DNA of 64,000 nt from positions 124,001 to 188,000 of the forward strand of contig JACBXN010000001.1 in NCBI GenBank assembly GCA_015863215.1. The letters run 5' to 3'. Both the position numbers and the translations under genes were made by a program. This DNA is from Aerococcaceae bacterium DSM 111176. Its GTDB lineage: Bacteria; Bacillota; Bacilli; Lactobacillales; Aerococcaceae. The notes beneath the pieces are model-generated. The model was not told the origin of the DNA, made no database searches, and worked only from the letters and a program-made list of their open reading frames with translations. This document shows, piece after piece, positions 9,906 to 19,029 of this stretch; the first letter of the stretch is position 1; each line of letters begins with the position of its first letter.

Positions 9906-11243
9906 CTAGTAATCCATAAAGTAACGATCAATTTCCCATTGACTAACAAATTTTATATATGATTGATATTCTAATTGTTTTCCGGCAATGTAACTATCTG
10001 AAATTTCTGGGCCTAAAGCATCTAAAATAACAGGACTATCTTTTAATTCGTCAATCGCACTACCTAAGTCATAAGGTAAATCAACGATCCCTTTTTGGTA
10101 ACGTTCTTCTTTAGACATAATATAAACATTACGACGAATCTCAGCAGGTGGAATCATTTCTTCTTCAATGCCTTGAAGACCAGACTGTAAGAGAGATGCA
10201 AATGCTAAATATGGATTTGTTGCTGCGTCTAAGCTTCGCATTTCAATACGGGTTGAATTACCCCTCGCTCTTGGAATACGCGCAAATGGTGACCGATTTT
10301 TCTCGCTCCAGCCGATATATTGAGGTGCTTCATACCCATCGACTAATCGTTTGTATGAATTGATTAACGGATTGACAATAGCTGTATATGCTGGCGCAAA
10401 TTCTAATAACCCGGCTAAGAAATGATAGGCTGTTTTCGAGAAGCCTCGTTCCCCAAATTCATCATAGAATACGTTATTATCATTTTCAAATAATGATAAA
10501 TTACAATGTAAACCTGAACCGGGCACTCCATTTAACGGTTTAGGCATAAATGATGCATATAAACCATGACCACGTGCTATCATTTTCGCCACTAATTTAA
10601 AGAGAACAATCTTATCCGCTGCCTCTACTGCATTCGTATATTTCCAGTCTATCTCATGTTGTCCTCTACCCACTTCATGATGACTTATTTCTATGTCATA
10701 ACCCATCTGCTCTAATTTTAAAATTATATCACGTCGACATGCTTCCGCTATATTTAAAGGTACAATATCATAATAACTTCCATCATCCGTTGGTTCTAAT
10801 ATCGGAATACCTTGGTCGTCTCGTTTGAATAAGAAAAATTCTAGCTCAGGACCAATATTAAATGTTGAAAATCCCATATCTTTCATACGGTTTAGTATTC
10901 GTTTTAAATTACTACGTGGATCGCCTGCGTACGGTGTTCCATCGACTGTATATATATCGCAGAAGATGATCGCTAAATTTCGATTATCATGTTGCATATC
11001 TTCCATAATTAACCACGTCGAAAAATCTGGTTGTAAATGCATATCTGTCTCTTCTAAACGCACAAACGATTCCATTGAAGACCCATCAAATGTGATGTGG
11101 CCATCCAAGGCCTTCTCTAATTGAGCCGATGGAATCTCCACATTCTTAATATTTCCTAAAATATCTGTATACATCAACCTTACTAGAGATACTTTATTGT
11201 CTATAGCGTCTTGTAATATTGATTCTTTTGTCCATTCATTCAT
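9906..11243 (-). CDS. glnA: Glutamine synthetase (type I-alpha)
   Basis: Makes glutamine from glutamate, ammonia and ATP. 445 residues, the length of the Gram-positive feedback-regulated form that lacks an adenylylation insert. Visible motifs are FDGSSMESF, EFFLF, the glutamate/ATP region GSGLHCNLSLF, and NPLINSYKRLVDGYEAP. Second gene of glnR-glnA, 19 bases after glnR. In Bacillus, feedback-inhibited GS acts on GlnR, so the pair is a self-contained nitrogen circuit. Confidence 0.97.
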   Translation of the reverse strand: MNEWTKESILQDAIDNKVSLVRLMYTDILGNIKNVEIPSAQLEKALDGHITFDGSSMESFVRLEETDMHLQPDFSTWLIMEDMQHDNRNLAIIFCDIYTVDGTPYAGDPRSNLKRILNRMKDMGFSTFNIGPELEFFLFKRDDQGIPILEPTDDGSYYDIVPLNIAEACRRDIILKLEQMGYDIEISHHEVGRGQHEIDWKYTNAVEAADKIVLFKLVAKMIARGHGLYASFMPKPLNGVPGSGLHCNLSLFENDNNVFYDEFGERGFSKTAYHFLAGLLEFAPAYTAIVNPLINSYKRLVDGYEAPQYIGWSEKNRSPFARIPRARGNSTRIEMRSLDAATNPYLAFASLLQSGLQGIEEEMIPPAEIRRNVYIMSKEERYQKGIVDLPYDLGSAIDELKDSPVILDALGPEISDSYIAGKQLEYQSYIKFVSQWEIDRYFMDY

Positions 11244-11262
11244 AATTTAGTAACATCTCCTA

Positions 11263-11595
11263 CTAGATTCCTAATTCGTCACGTAAAATACGTCGTACAT
11301 CCTGGTCACTCAGTTGTTCAGATTCTTTAGGTTCTGGTGATTGAGTCATCTTTCCAGATTCAAATCGTTTTTGAATACCTTTTAATGTTAATCCATCATC
11401 CATCAATTCAACAATTTCTAATAAACGATCAATATCATTTAATGAATATAAACGACGATTAGTTTCGCTACGATGTGGATTAATGAGACCAAAATCTTCA
11501 TAATAACGAATTTGTCTAGCTGTTAAATCCGTTAATTTCATGACAGACCCGATTGGAAATACGGCTAAGTTACGTCTAAATTCTTTGGTTGACAT
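11263..11595 (-). CDS. glnR: GlnR-type MerR repressor
   Basis: Nitrogen repressor of glnRA. The 110 residues contain a MerR winged helix (IGSVMKLTDLTARQIRYYEDFGLI, then RRLYSLNDIDRL) and a short dimer helix. It is shorter than the 120-135 residues usual for the family and ends RRILRDELGI; I do not recognise the C-terminal GDLSRF-type tail through which Bacillus GlnR senses glutamine synthetase. A perfect GlnR operator lies 67 bases upstream. Naming rests on domain plus operon. Confidence 0.92.
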   Translation of the reverse strand: MSTKEFRRNLAVFPIGSVMKLTDLTARQIRYYEDFGLINPHRSETNRRLYSLNDIDRLLEIVELMDDGLTLKGIQKRFESGKMTQSPEPKESEQLSDQDVRRILRDELGI

Positions 11596-11616
11596 TTGAT
11601 CCCCTCCAATATACCT

Positions 11617-11645
11617 ATTATAAAACTAAAACGGTTAAATGGGAA
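11617..11645 (-). promoter_or_regulatory. Promoter of glnRA
   Basis: On the minus strand TTCCCA (11640-11645), 17 bp, TATAAT (11617-11622), 22 bases before glnR. The poor -35 and perfect -10 fit a repressible promoter. Confidence 0.55.
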
Positions 11646-11661
11646 CCAGTTTGACAGTTTA

Positions 11662-11678
11662 TGTGATGTTTTTTTACA
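11662..11678. promoter_or_regulatory. GlnR operator
   Basis: TGTGATGTTTTTTTACA matches the GlnR/TnrA consensus TGTNA-N7-TNACA at every fixed base. It sits just upstream of the glnR -35 and also lies between glnR and the divergent C39-like peptidase gene. Confidence 0.85.
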
Positions 11679-11771
11679 TTAAATTAAATATTCCTTCATA
11701 TATTCGTAATGGCTATTTAGAATTCGATACAGTATAATAAGAGTATTCTAACTAAAAGAAAGGAATGCTCT

Positions 11772-12725
11772 ATGCGTAAAAAACAACCACCTAACCAATG
11801 GATTATATTAGGGATTGTCAGTCTTATGCTTGTTACGGCTAGTTATTTTGTTTTTGAAATGACTCAAACACCCACTCAAGAACTAGTAGCTCAGTCAACG
11901 CTTTCTAATGAGACCGTCAGCGAGCCGGCCGATTCAACAGAAATTCCAGTTGAACCTGTATCTGAACCTGAACCTGAATCAATTGAATACAGTGAAGATA
12001 CTTTAACAACTCTCTTATCGGATGTGAATCCTACAGAATCCGAAGGGATTCAAATAATACAAAATACAACTAATGAATTATTACAAACACAAGATTATAA
12101 AGATATTCAACCACATATTTTACAAGCTTTATCTGAAAATGGGATGGAAGTAACTGTCGAAGGTTCTAGTTTCTTACCTAAATTCCCAGCCCAATATACA
12201 CAAACAACGAATGGGACTAGACAATTGAATATCCCATTACTCATCCAAACATCACCTAAATGGGGTTCATTACCTTATGGAAACACGGGTAGTCAACAAC
12301 TCTATGAAAATGGTTGTGCTATTGTTACCCTAGCTATGACTCAAAGTTATTTAGATAATCGTAGTGTTTCACCTAAGGACATTTTAGAGTGGTCTGGGGA
12401 CCGTTATTACACACCAGACGGTACTTCTTGGAAAATATTTGAAGATTTTACAAACGAATATGGCTATACACTTGAAAACTTCGGGGGTAACTTTCATACA
12501 GCAATGGAAGCTTCCAATGAAGGGAAGTTAATTGTTGTTTCAGTTGGTGAAGGCTTATTTACTGAAGTAGGACATTTTGTAATTGTTCGTGGCTATGATC
12601 CAATTGACGGTCAAGTTTACTTAAATGATGCCAATGATAACCCTGAAAAAGCATTCAGCATGCAAGGTATTGATGAATCTGTCCTCCTTGAAGAAGGGCT
12701 TAATTACTGGGCAATTACACGTTAA
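11772..12725 (+). CDS. Secreted C39-like cysteine peptidase
   Basis: A 317-residue protein with one N-terminal membrane helix (WIILGIVSLMLVTASYFVF), a Ser/Glu/Pro-rich linker (about 35-80), a helical spacer, and a C-terminal peptidase_C39_2-type domain. The catalytic Cys is in ENGCAIVTLAM and the His in VGHFVIVRGYD, followed by LNDAND. It is probably anchored outside the cell by an uncleaved or cleaved signal. Substrate unknown: peptide or wall-linked protein are both possible. It is divergent from glnR, on the lagging strand of this arm. AAAGGAATG lies before ATG. Confidence 0.82.
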   Translation: MRKKQPPNQWIILGIVSLMLVTASYFVFEMTQTPTQELVAQSTLSNETVSEPADSTEIPVEPVSEPEPESIEYSEDTLTTLLSDVNPTESEGIQIIQNTTNELLQTQDYKDIQPHILQALSENGMEVTVEGSSFLPKFPAQYTQTTNGTRQLNIPLLIQTSPKWGSLPYGNTGSQQLYENGCAIVTLAMTQSYLDNRSVSPKDILEWSGDRYYTPDGTSWKIFEDFTNEYGYTLENFGGNFHTAMEASNEGKLIVVSVGEGLFTEVGHFVIVRGYDPIDGQVYLNDANDNPEKAFSMQGIDESVLLEEGLNYWAITR

Positions 12726-12759
12726 TCATTTTGAACTTCAAAAATATTTAATTCAATGT

Positions 12760-12794
12760 AAAAGAACCGGAGAAATTTCTCCGGTTCTTTTTTA
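12760..12794. terminator. Bidirectional terminator (peptidase / dnaB)
   Basis: AAGAACCGGAG/CTCCGGTTCTT stem with T run on the plus side and A run on the other, placed between two converging genes. Confidence 0.85.
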
Positions 12795-14177
12795 CATTGG
12801 TGGCATCATAGGCGGTTCGCTCATAAATGACATATTTGAAAATTTATTATATTCTTTTTTGAAGAGTAAACGAACGGTATCCCTAGCACCAGCACGGTTT
12901 TTGGCTAATATAACTTCAACTGTGTTATCTGGTAAATCGTCTTCTGCTGGATTCTCCTCTGGTTCTTCATCTTTTTGATGGTAATCTTCACGGTACAAGA
13001 ATGCAACGATATCCGCATCTTGCTCAATCGATCCAGATTCACGGATATCAGATAAAATAGGGCGTTTATTTTGACGATGCTCAACCCCACGTGAAAGCTG
13101 TGATAGGGCCATTACTGGGACTTTTAATTCTTTAGCCATAATTTTTAATTGACGAGAAATATCTGAAACTTCTTGTTGACGGTTCTCTTTACCACTACCT
13201 TCGATTAATTGTAAGTAATCAATCACAATCATACCTAAATCAGGGTTCTCTTGTTTAAGGCGTCGACATTTCGCACGAATTTCTGAAACGCGTGTTCCTG
13301 CTGAATCATCAATAAAAATAGGTGAATTTCTTAGATTATCAGTAGCAATCGTGAAACTACTCCACTCATCATCCGTCAAATTACCCGTTCTTAAATTTGT
13401 TGCATTGATATTCCCTTCGGCACAAATGAGTCGATTTACTAGGTCAATTGCTCCCATCTCCAGGGAGAATATAACGACTGGTACACGTGACTTTGTTGCA
13501 ATATTTTGAGCAATATTTAAAGCAAAGGCAGTTTTACCAACAGAAGGACGTGCAGCTAAAATAATCAATTGATCCGGTTGGAAACCGTTGGTAACCATAT
13601 CTAAATCACGGTAACCACTTGGTAAACCAACAATATCCTGCTTACGCTCGGATAATTCAATAATATTTTGCATCGCTTCATCTATGATTGGTTTAATTGA
13701 TTGCGGACGATTACTCTGAGTTCCTTCCCCAATTGAAAGGATCAGCTTTTCACTTTGGTCAACAATATTTTGAATATTGTCGCCTTCTTCATAGGCAGAC
13801 TGACTAATACGCGTACTCGCTTCAATCAGTTGGCGCAGGACTGATTTCTCTTTGATGATATTAGCATATTGCTCAACATTAGCAGAAGTTGGGGTAAAAG
13901 AAAGTAACTCTACGAGATATTCTCTTCCACCTACATTTTCCAGCTGATCATAAGAATCTAGCTGAGATGCTAGGGTAATGATATCGATGGTTGTGTTCTT
14001 ATTATAAATTGTATCCATCGCTTGAAAAATATATTGGTGTCTTTGTTTATAAAAATCCGCTTCATTTATAATACCTTGTACTGTAGGCATTTTTTGCGGA
14101 TCTAAGAAAAGGGCTCCGAGTACAGATTTCTCCGCCTCATCACTGAAAGGCATCTGTCTATCTATTGGATTTTCCAT
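12792..14177 (-). CDS. dnaB: Replicative DNA helicase (DnaB family)
   Basis: Hexameric fork helicase, called DnaC in B. subtilis. The 461 residues have the N-terminal primase-interacting domain (EAEKSVLGALFLDP), Walker A RPSVGKTAFALN, Walker B MIVIDYLQLI, and the arginine-finger region LSDIRESGSIEQDAD. The tail is proline/methionine-rich. Read on the minus strand, away from a DnaA-box cluster in its upstream gap, which may couple its expression to DnaA. Confidence 0.96.
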   Translation of the reverse strand: MENPIDRQMPFSDEAEKSVLGALFLDPQKMPTVQGIINEADFYKQRHQYIFQAMDTIYNKNTTIDIITLASQLDSYDQLENVGGREYLVELLSFTPTSANVEQYANIIKEKSVLRQLIEASTRISQSAYEEGDNIQNIVDQSEKLILSIGEGTQSNRPQSIKPIIDEAMQNIIELSERKQDIVGLPSGYRDLDMVTNGFQPDQLIILAARPSVGKTAFALNIAQNIATKSRVPVVIFSLEMGAIDLVNRLICAEGNINATNLRTGNLTDDEWSSFTIATDNLRNSPIFIDDSAGTRVSEIRAKCRRLKQENPDLGMIVIDYLQLIEGSGKENRQQEVSDISRQLKIMAKELKVPVMALSQLSRGVEHRQNKRPILSDIRESGSIEQDADIVAFLYREDYHQKDEEPEENPAEDDLPDNTVEVILAKNRAGARDTVRLLFKKEYNKFSNMSFMSEPPMMPPM

Positions 14178-14290
14178 ACTTTACCTACTTTCAATTTGAA
14201 TTTTTATTATATGATTTCTTATCTAGTATACTTGACTGTGCAAAAGTATTCAATAAAGAGCAATGAAAAGTTACGAACAGATGTTCATAG

Positions 14291-14355
14291 TTATCCACAG
14301 AGTTATGCACAGGTCATCCAGGTTTTTACTTAGTCATTTATACACAAGTGGATAA
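14291..14355. promoter_or_regulatory. DnaA-box cluster between rplI and dnaB
   Basis: Four box-like 9-mers within 65 bp: TTATCCACA (14291-14299, perfect), TTATGCACA (14303-14311), TTATACACA (14338-14346) and AGTGGATAA (14347-14355, complement TTATCCACT). The rest of the 417-bp gap 14178-14594 is AT-rich and holds no gene I can see besides the rplI terminator. Confidence 0.75.
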
Positions 14356-14537
14356 AAATCCTATCATTATCTAAACTATCTAATGGTCGTTCACACAGCG
14401 CTGGTATCACTGATGCATTATATTAGCACGTTTTGTCATCATTTCGATAACTTTCGACTGTTAGTTATCAGTTTTAGTTATTTCCTTAAAAAAATTTAAA
14501 ATATACGAATAGTCTCAACACATCTTGTACGTAAATA

Positions 14538-14583
14538 AAACCACCATTAATCACGTACCTAAGTCTGTGATTAATGGTGGTAT
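14538..14583 (-). terminator. Terminator after rplI
   Basis: ACCACCATTAATCAC pairs with GTGATTAATGGTGGT; on the minus strand TTTTATTT follows. Confidence 0.85.
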
Positions 14584-14594
14584 TTAATAGTTAA

Positions 14595-15047
14595 TTAAGC
14601 TTCAGTTACATGGACACGGATTTTAGCATCCACGTCTGTGTGTAGTTTGATTGGTACATTGTAATGACCTAATGCAGCTAAGTTATTCGCTAAATCAATT
14701 TTACGGCGATCTACTTTAATGTTGAATTGTTCTTCTAAAGCTTCTCCGATTTGTTTTGATGTAATCGTTCCAAATAAACGCCCATCATCTCCAGATTTCG
14801 CCTTAACTTCTACGACTGTTTTGTCATCTTCTAATTTCGTTTTTAATTCTTTTGCTTCAGCTAAATCTTCTTCAGCTTGTTTAGCTTCTGCTCTTTGTTT
14901 AGCTTTTAATTGGCCCATTGCTGCACCAGTTGCTTCTTTAGCTAAACCATTCTTAATAAGGTAGTTACGGCCATATCCGTCTGATACTTCAACTACTTGA
15001 CCTTTCTTACCTTGTTTCTTTACGTCCTCTAATAAAATCACTTTCAT
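14595..15047 (-). CDS. rplI: Ribosomal protein L9
   Basis: Structural protein of the 50S subunit, 150 residues. It begins with the L9 signature [17 protein letters not shown] and [16 protein letters not shown], then a long charged connecting helix (about 41-75) and a C-terminal RNA-binding domain. It starts 2 bases after gdpP ends, so the two are co-transcribed, as in Bacillus (yybT-rplI-dnaC). Confidence 0.97.
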   Translation of the reverse strand: MKVILLEDVKKQGKKGQVVEVSDGYGRNYLIKNGLAKEATGAAMGQLKAKQRAEAKQAEEDLAEAKELKTKLEDDKTVVEVKAKSGDDGRLFGTITSKQIGEALEEQFNIKVDRRKIDLANNLAALGHYNVPIKLHTDVDAKIRVHVTEA

Positions 15048-15049
15048 GA

Positions 15050-17050
15050 TTATTCCCCCTGTTCATATTCCAATTCTTTAATTAAAAGGCTATAAGCCTC
15101 CTCAATCGTTTTATCTGGTATTTGAGTGGCAGCATTAGATAAATGGCCACCTCCACCTAATCGTTCCATAATAGTTTGTACATTCACTTTATTCAAGCTT
15201 CGTGCACTGATACCAATCGTATTTTCGTTACGACGATATATTACAAAACTAGCTTCTACATCAATAATATCAAGCATCATATCCGCAGCTTGTGATGCAA
15301 TAATGTTATCAATCACTTTCTTATCATCACCTACAGCAACTGCATAGCCATCATATGGGAATTTAGCTGTCTCTAGAAGTTTATTTCTTTGAACAACTGA
15401 CTCAAAATCTTCTTTCAATACACTTTGAATTTGAGTGATATCTGCTCCACGAGACTTTAGATAACTAGCTGCATCAAATGTTCTTGATCCTGTACGGTTC
15501 GAAAAGTTATTGGTATCCACTATGATACCTGCTAAAAGAGCAGTAGCTGAATATTTATTAAGTGCTTTCTTTGTATTACGCATATTCATAAAGAATTCAG
15601 TCACTAATTCAGATGTGGATGACGCATAAATTTCAATATAAGATAAGACAGTATTATCTGGAAATTCTTCGCTTCGACGATGGTGATCGATGATAACGAT
15701 ATTCTTACCATCTAAGTAAGCTTCTCCTTCACTTAAAGAAGGGCGACTATGATCAACCATTATTATCAATGTGTTGTCGTTAATGAATTCTTCTGCTTGT
15801 TCATGGTTAATTAATATATTATCCCAATTTGGCGCATTCGAAAGTTTCAGTAATTCTTCAATATCATGATTAAATTCTTGTGGATTTACAATGATTTTTG
15901 CTTGTTTACCTGCATAACTCGCAATTTTTTGAACACCAATTGATGATCCAATTGAATCGGTATCTGGTATTTTGTGACCTGTGATAAGAACATTATCAGC
16001 TTGTTCAATTTGAGTCTTTAATGCTTGGTAGACTAATCTTGCACGGATATTTGATCGTTTCTCTGTTGGATTAGACTTACCACCATAGAATCTAGCACGT
16101 TCGTTCTGGCTTCTTACTACAATTTGGTCTCCACCACGACCTAACGCTAAATCAAGGTTTGATTGTGCAATTTGTTCTAATTGTTTGATTGTATATTCAT
16201 CAGAATCCGAATAGGCAATCCCTAGACTAATAGAGATAGGTACATTTCTAGCAAAGTTCTTTTCATGTAATTCTTCAAAGAACACAAATTTTGTTTTTTC
16301 TAGTTCTTTCAATGTCTTAGCATTCAAGATAAGGATGAACCTCTCATCATCTAGTCGCTTAGAATATATACCATAGCTACTCGTCCATTGATTTAAGTCA
16401 TTTAATAAATCTGAATCAAATTTGGCAGCCTGTTCATCACTCATCGATTCCGATACTTCATTGTAATCGTCCAAGAACATGTAACCAAATACTAATTGAT
16501 CATGCTTGCGACTTTCATGAATTCTAATCTCATCTGTTACATCAAATAAGTAGAGTGATTGATTATCACGTCGATGTAACACTCTAAAACTATATCCATT
16601 CAATGTTGAAACATGCCATTTCTTGTCATCAGGTACTTCAAGCAAAGCAATTAATTCAATATCAATATTTTCTAATTTCTCTCCCAGTAAGTCTTTACTC
16701 TGGTAAATATTTTGAAATTCTGGGTTGATCCAGCGTACACGCTTACTGTTATCATAAATTATTATTGCTAAAGGTGCACGGTAGAGTGAATCTTGTTCTG
16801 CCATAGACGCTGATTTAGAAATATCATTTGCTAAAGTATTTAAATTTCTAACAAAATTTTGAGCATTCATCACAAAAAAGAAGATCACAATTAAACATAA
16901 TATCAATAACATTAGCCCAATTCGCCAATTTATAATAAATGATAGAATCATAACTAATAGATAAAGGATGATTAAACTATATATTTGCCAACTTATTTCT
17001 AAAGAATGAAAGATTTTGAAAAACTTAGTTACTTTTTCTTTAAAATTCAT
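15050..17050 (-). CDS. gdpP: c-di-AMP phosphodiesterase GdpP
   Basis: Breaks down cyclic di-AMP at the membrane. The 666 residues show two N-terminal helices (about 20-65), a PAS-like domain, a degenerate GGDEF-like domain (ending RGGDQIVVR), a DHH domain ([32 protein letters not shown]) and DHHA1 ([14 protein letters not shown]). All metal-binding Asp/His motifs are present. GAGGTGAC precedes ATG. Its partner synthase cdaA is at 60.6 kb in this window. Confidence 0.95.
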   Translation of the reverse strand: MNFKEKVTKFFKIFHSLEISWQIYSLIILYLLVMILSFIINWRIGLMLLILCLIVIFFFVMNAQNFVRNLNTLANDISKSASMAEQDSLYRAPLAIIIYDNSKRVRWINPEFQNIYQSKDLLGEKLENIDIELIALLEVPDDKKWHVSTLNGYSFRVLHRRDNQSLYLFDVTDEIRIHESRKHDQLVFGYMFLDDYNEVSESMSDEQAAKFDSDLLNDLNQWTSSYGIYSKRLDDERFILILNAKTLKELEKTKFVFFEELHEKNFARNVPISISLGIAYSDSDEYTIKQLEQIAQSNLDLALGRGGDQIVVRSQNERARFYGGKSNPTEKRSNIRARLVYQALKTQIEQADNVLITGHKIPDTDSIGSSIGVQKIASYAGKQAKIIVNPQEFNHDIEELLKLSNAPNWDNILINHEQAEEFINDNTLIIMVDHSRPSLSEGEAYLDGKNIVIIDHHRRSEEFPDNTVLSYIEIYASSTSELVTEFFMNMRNTKKALNKYSATALLAGIIVDTNNFSNRTGSRTFDAASYLKSRGADITQIQSVLKEDFESVVQRNKLLETAKFPYDGYAVAVGDDKKVIDNIIASQAADMMLDIIDVEASFVIYRRNENTIGISARSLNKVNVQTIMERLGGGGHLSNAATQIPDKTIEEAYSLLIKELEYEQGE

Positions 17051-17120
17051 TTGTCACCTCACTTATAAATACCATTATATTTTATCATAAAGCGCGATAG
17101 ATAGCCAATTAGAACCTAGA

Positions 17121-17136
17121 TGTTTCACATGGAACA
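17121..17136. promoter_or_regulatory. parS-like site 1
   Basis: TGTTTCACATGGAACA; its complement differs from the parS consensus TGTTNCACGTGAAACA at one central base. Centromere-type ParB/Spo0J site upstream of gdpP. Confidence 0.6.
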
Positions 17137-17146
17137 ATGTTCAAAA

Positions 17147-17162
17147 TGTTTCATGTGAAACA
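17147..17162. promoter_or_regulatory. parS-like site 2
   Basis: TGTTTCATGTGAAACA: one mismatch from parS, 10 bases after site 1, in near-inverted orientation. Beyond it, 17163-17630 is AT-rich; I see only an 8-bp hairpin (TATAGCCC/GGGCTATA, 17224-17248) and no gene. Confidence 0.6.
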
Positions 17163-17632
17163 TTTTGGCAGAATTGCAGTGAATAATCTCATCCTACTTA
17201 ACCATCTGTTCTATCATTCATTTTATAGCCCATTCCAAAAGGGCTATATGCTCAGTCTTTTATAATATCTTACCAAATAGCGCAAGTTATGTAAATTTTA
17301 GTACATCTCAAAGCGATTTGAAATCTTTGGTTAATAATAATGGATTTTTAGTCATTTTGTTATTAAATAGTTTTTATTTCGTTTCTAGTGCCTTTTGATA
17401 TTTCCATAGAATACTATTAGAGTTATTGCATCCAATTTGTAGAACATAGTAGGTAGTATTACTCCATTTAATAACATTCAATATAAATAACTGCAGCGGA
17501 AGTCCAAATTTGTTCAATAGTTTTATTTAATTGTTTTATTTCAATATTGCTAGACTTTATTTACCTTAATCAAAATAATGACAGCCGGTTTACTAATATG
17601 AATCAAGTTATTCTAAACACAAAATATTTAAT

Positions 17633-17662
17633 AAAAAAAGAGGACTCCCAGTAGGAATCCCC
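17633..17662 (-). terminator. Terminator after rpsR
   Basis: On the minus strand GGGGATTCC pairs with GGAGTCCTC through G-U pairs, followed by seven T. Confidence 0.75.
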
Positions 17663-17678
17663 GTTAAATATTTAATAA

Positions 17679-17912
17679 TTAGTCTTGTACTACGAATGGT
17701 AGTAAAGCCATAATACGTGCACGTTTGATTGAAGCCGTTAAAGTACGTTGGTGTTTAGCACAAGTACCTGTAACACGGCGAGGTAAAATTTTACCTTTTT
17801 CAGATACGAAACGACCTAATAAGTCTGTATCTTTGTAATCAACGTGGTCAATATGATTTGCACAGAAGTGACATACTTTTCTTCTGCGTCTTCCTCCACG
17901 ACGTTGAGCCAT
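17679..17912 (-). CDS. rpsR: Ribosomal protein S18
   Basis: 30S subunit protein that pairs with S6; 77 residues. Shows the family core [27 protein letters not shown], and [21 protein letters not shown]. Last gene of rpsF-ssb-rpsR; AGGAGGAA lies before ATG. The two N-terminal cysteines and one later Cys resemble the zinc-ligand form of S18. Confidence 0.97.
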   Translation of the reverse strand: MAQRRGGRRRRKVCHFCANHIDHVDYKDTDLLGRFVSEKGKILPRRVTGTCAKHQRTLTASIKRARIMALLPFVVQD

Positions 17913-17937
17913 TTAAATTCCTCCTCTGATTATGATG

Positions 17938-18558
17938 CTAGAATGGTAAGTCATCTTGAGAAATATCGATATCTTGGCCACCATCAATTGAAAATGGAGA
18001 GCTGTTAAAATCTGTATCGAAATTATTTCCTGTAGACTGTTGTCTACTGCTATTATTATTACCATTGTATTGAGGTTGGCTATTTCCAGAGTAATTATTT
18101 TGGTTAGAAGAACTTGAGCCTCCACCGTAACTATTACCACTATTATTATAGCCACCACTAAAGTCATTGTTGAATGATGAACCTCCGCCTTGTGATCCTC
18201 CACCTTGAGGGTTAGTTTCACGAGGTCTTTGGTCTGTCACTGATTTTGGTTCTAGCAGATGGAAATTATCTACTTGAACTTCAGTGATATAAACACGTTC
18301 ACCATTTTGATTATCATAGCTTCTAGTTTGAATGCGTCCTTCAACTCCTACGAGTGAACCTTTACGCGTAAAGTTTGCAAAGTTCTCTGCAGACTTACGC
18401 CAAATGACACATCTAATAAAATCTGTTTCACGTTCACCTTGTTGGTTAGTATAATTGCGGTCAATAGCTACTGTAAAGCTACCTACTGCAACACCACTTT
18501 GGGTAAATCGTAAATCAACTTCTTTTGTTAAGCGTCCTACTAATTGTACTGAGTTCAA
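17938..18558 (-). CDS. ssb: Single-stranded DNA-binding protein
   Basis: Coats single-stranded DNA and recruits replication and repair partners. 206 residues: an OB fold (about 1-105; MNSVQLVGRLTKEVDLRFT, DFIRCVIWRK), a long Gly/Asn/Ser/Gln-rich flexible linker (about 110-195) and the acidic tip DDLPF that binds partner proteins. It lies between rpsF and rpsR as in most Firmicutes. A parS-like site sits in the short gap upstream. Confidence 0.97.
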   Translation of the reverse strand: MNSVQLVGRLTKEVDLRFTQSGVAVGSFTVAIDRNYTNQQGERETDFIRCVIWRKSAENFANFTRKGSLVGVEGRIQTRSYDNQNGERVYITEVQVDNFHLLEPKSVTDQRPRETNPQGGGSQGGGSSFNNDFSGGYNNSGNSYGGGSSSSNQNNYSGNSQPQYNGNNNSSRQQSTGNNFDTDFNSSPFSIDGGQDIDISQDDLPF

Positions 18559-18579
18559 ATCGAACGTCTCCCTTCAAAG

Positions 18580-18595
18580 TGTTTCACGTGGAACA
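18580..18595. promoter_or_regulatory. parS site 3 (rpsF–ssb gap)
   Basis: TGTTTCACGTGGAACA. The complement TGTTCCACGTGAAACA matches the Bacillus parS consensus TGTTNCACGTGAAACA at all positions. It occupies the 39-bp gap between ssb and rpsF. Confidence 0.8.
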
Positions 18596-18597
18596 AA

Positions 18598-18900
18598 TTA
18601 ACCTTCAACTTTAGTAATCATGAAACGTAAGATATCACGGTTGATACTTGCTAAACGGTGGAATTCATCGATTCCTTCTGAATCATCAGCTGTAGCTTGA
18701 ATCAAGTGGTAAATACCTTCTTTGTATTTCTTGATTTCATATGCTAAGCGACGTTTAGCCCAGTCTTTTGATTCAACAATTTCAGTTCCGTTAGATGTTA
18801 AGATACCATCGAAACGTTCTACTAATTCTTTTTTAGCATCATCGTTCATATCAGGACGGATGATATATAAAATTTCGTATTTTGCTGTTTGGCTGCTCAT
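18598..18900 (-). CDS. rpsF: Ribosomal protein S6
   Basis: 30S protein, partner of S18; 100 residues. [11 protein letters not shown] and the C-terminal [10 protein letters not shown] are family typical. ATG 18900 is chosen: AGGAGGT lies 7 bases upstream, while the in-frame GTG at 18909 sits next to that site. First gene of the rpsF-ssb-rpsR operon. Confidence 0.96.
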   Translation of the reverse strand: MSSQTAKYEILYIIRPDMNDDAKKELVERFDGILTSNGTEIVESKDWAKRRLAYEIKKYKEGIYHLIQATADDSEGIDEFHRLASINRDILRFMITKVEG

Positions 18901-18973
18901 TCGCTGCACCTCCTTTTGGTCTTAGTGGCCCTATCTATTTGATAGAGCAAGGAGAGTACTAATGTACTCACAG
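18901..18973 (-). promoter_or_regulatory. rpsF leader (possible S6:S18 control site)
   Basis: About 73 nt of untranslated leader precede rpsF. It contains a stem CTATC/GATAG (near 18935-18950) followed by a GGGCCACTAAGACC stretch. Many bacteria regulate rpsF through an S6:S18-binding leader that imitates 16S rRNA; I cannot confirm the fold here. Confidence 0.35.
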
Positions 18974-18979
18974 TTTTTT

Positions 18980-19008
18980 ATTATACTCTTTTTATTAATT
19001 AGTTGCAA
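18980..19008 (-). promoter_or_regulatory. Promoter of rpsF-ssb-rpsR
   Basis: Minus strand TTGCAA (19003-19008), 17 bp, TATAAT (18980-18985). It begins 21 bases after the gyrA stop; no gyrA terminator is visible. Confidence 0.75.
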
Positions 19009-19029
19009 GAAGAATATTCATTTATTTCA

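Noticed and set aside
17163-17630. Possible small RNA gene between gdpP and rpsR
   Set aside because: Only a short hairpin without promoter–terminator pairing; nothing matching 6S, tmRNA, RNase P RNA or SRP RNA.
17913-18221. 102-codon frame overlapping ssb
   Set aside because: Different frame of the low-complexity SSB linker; Ile/Val-rich by composition, no start site of its own.
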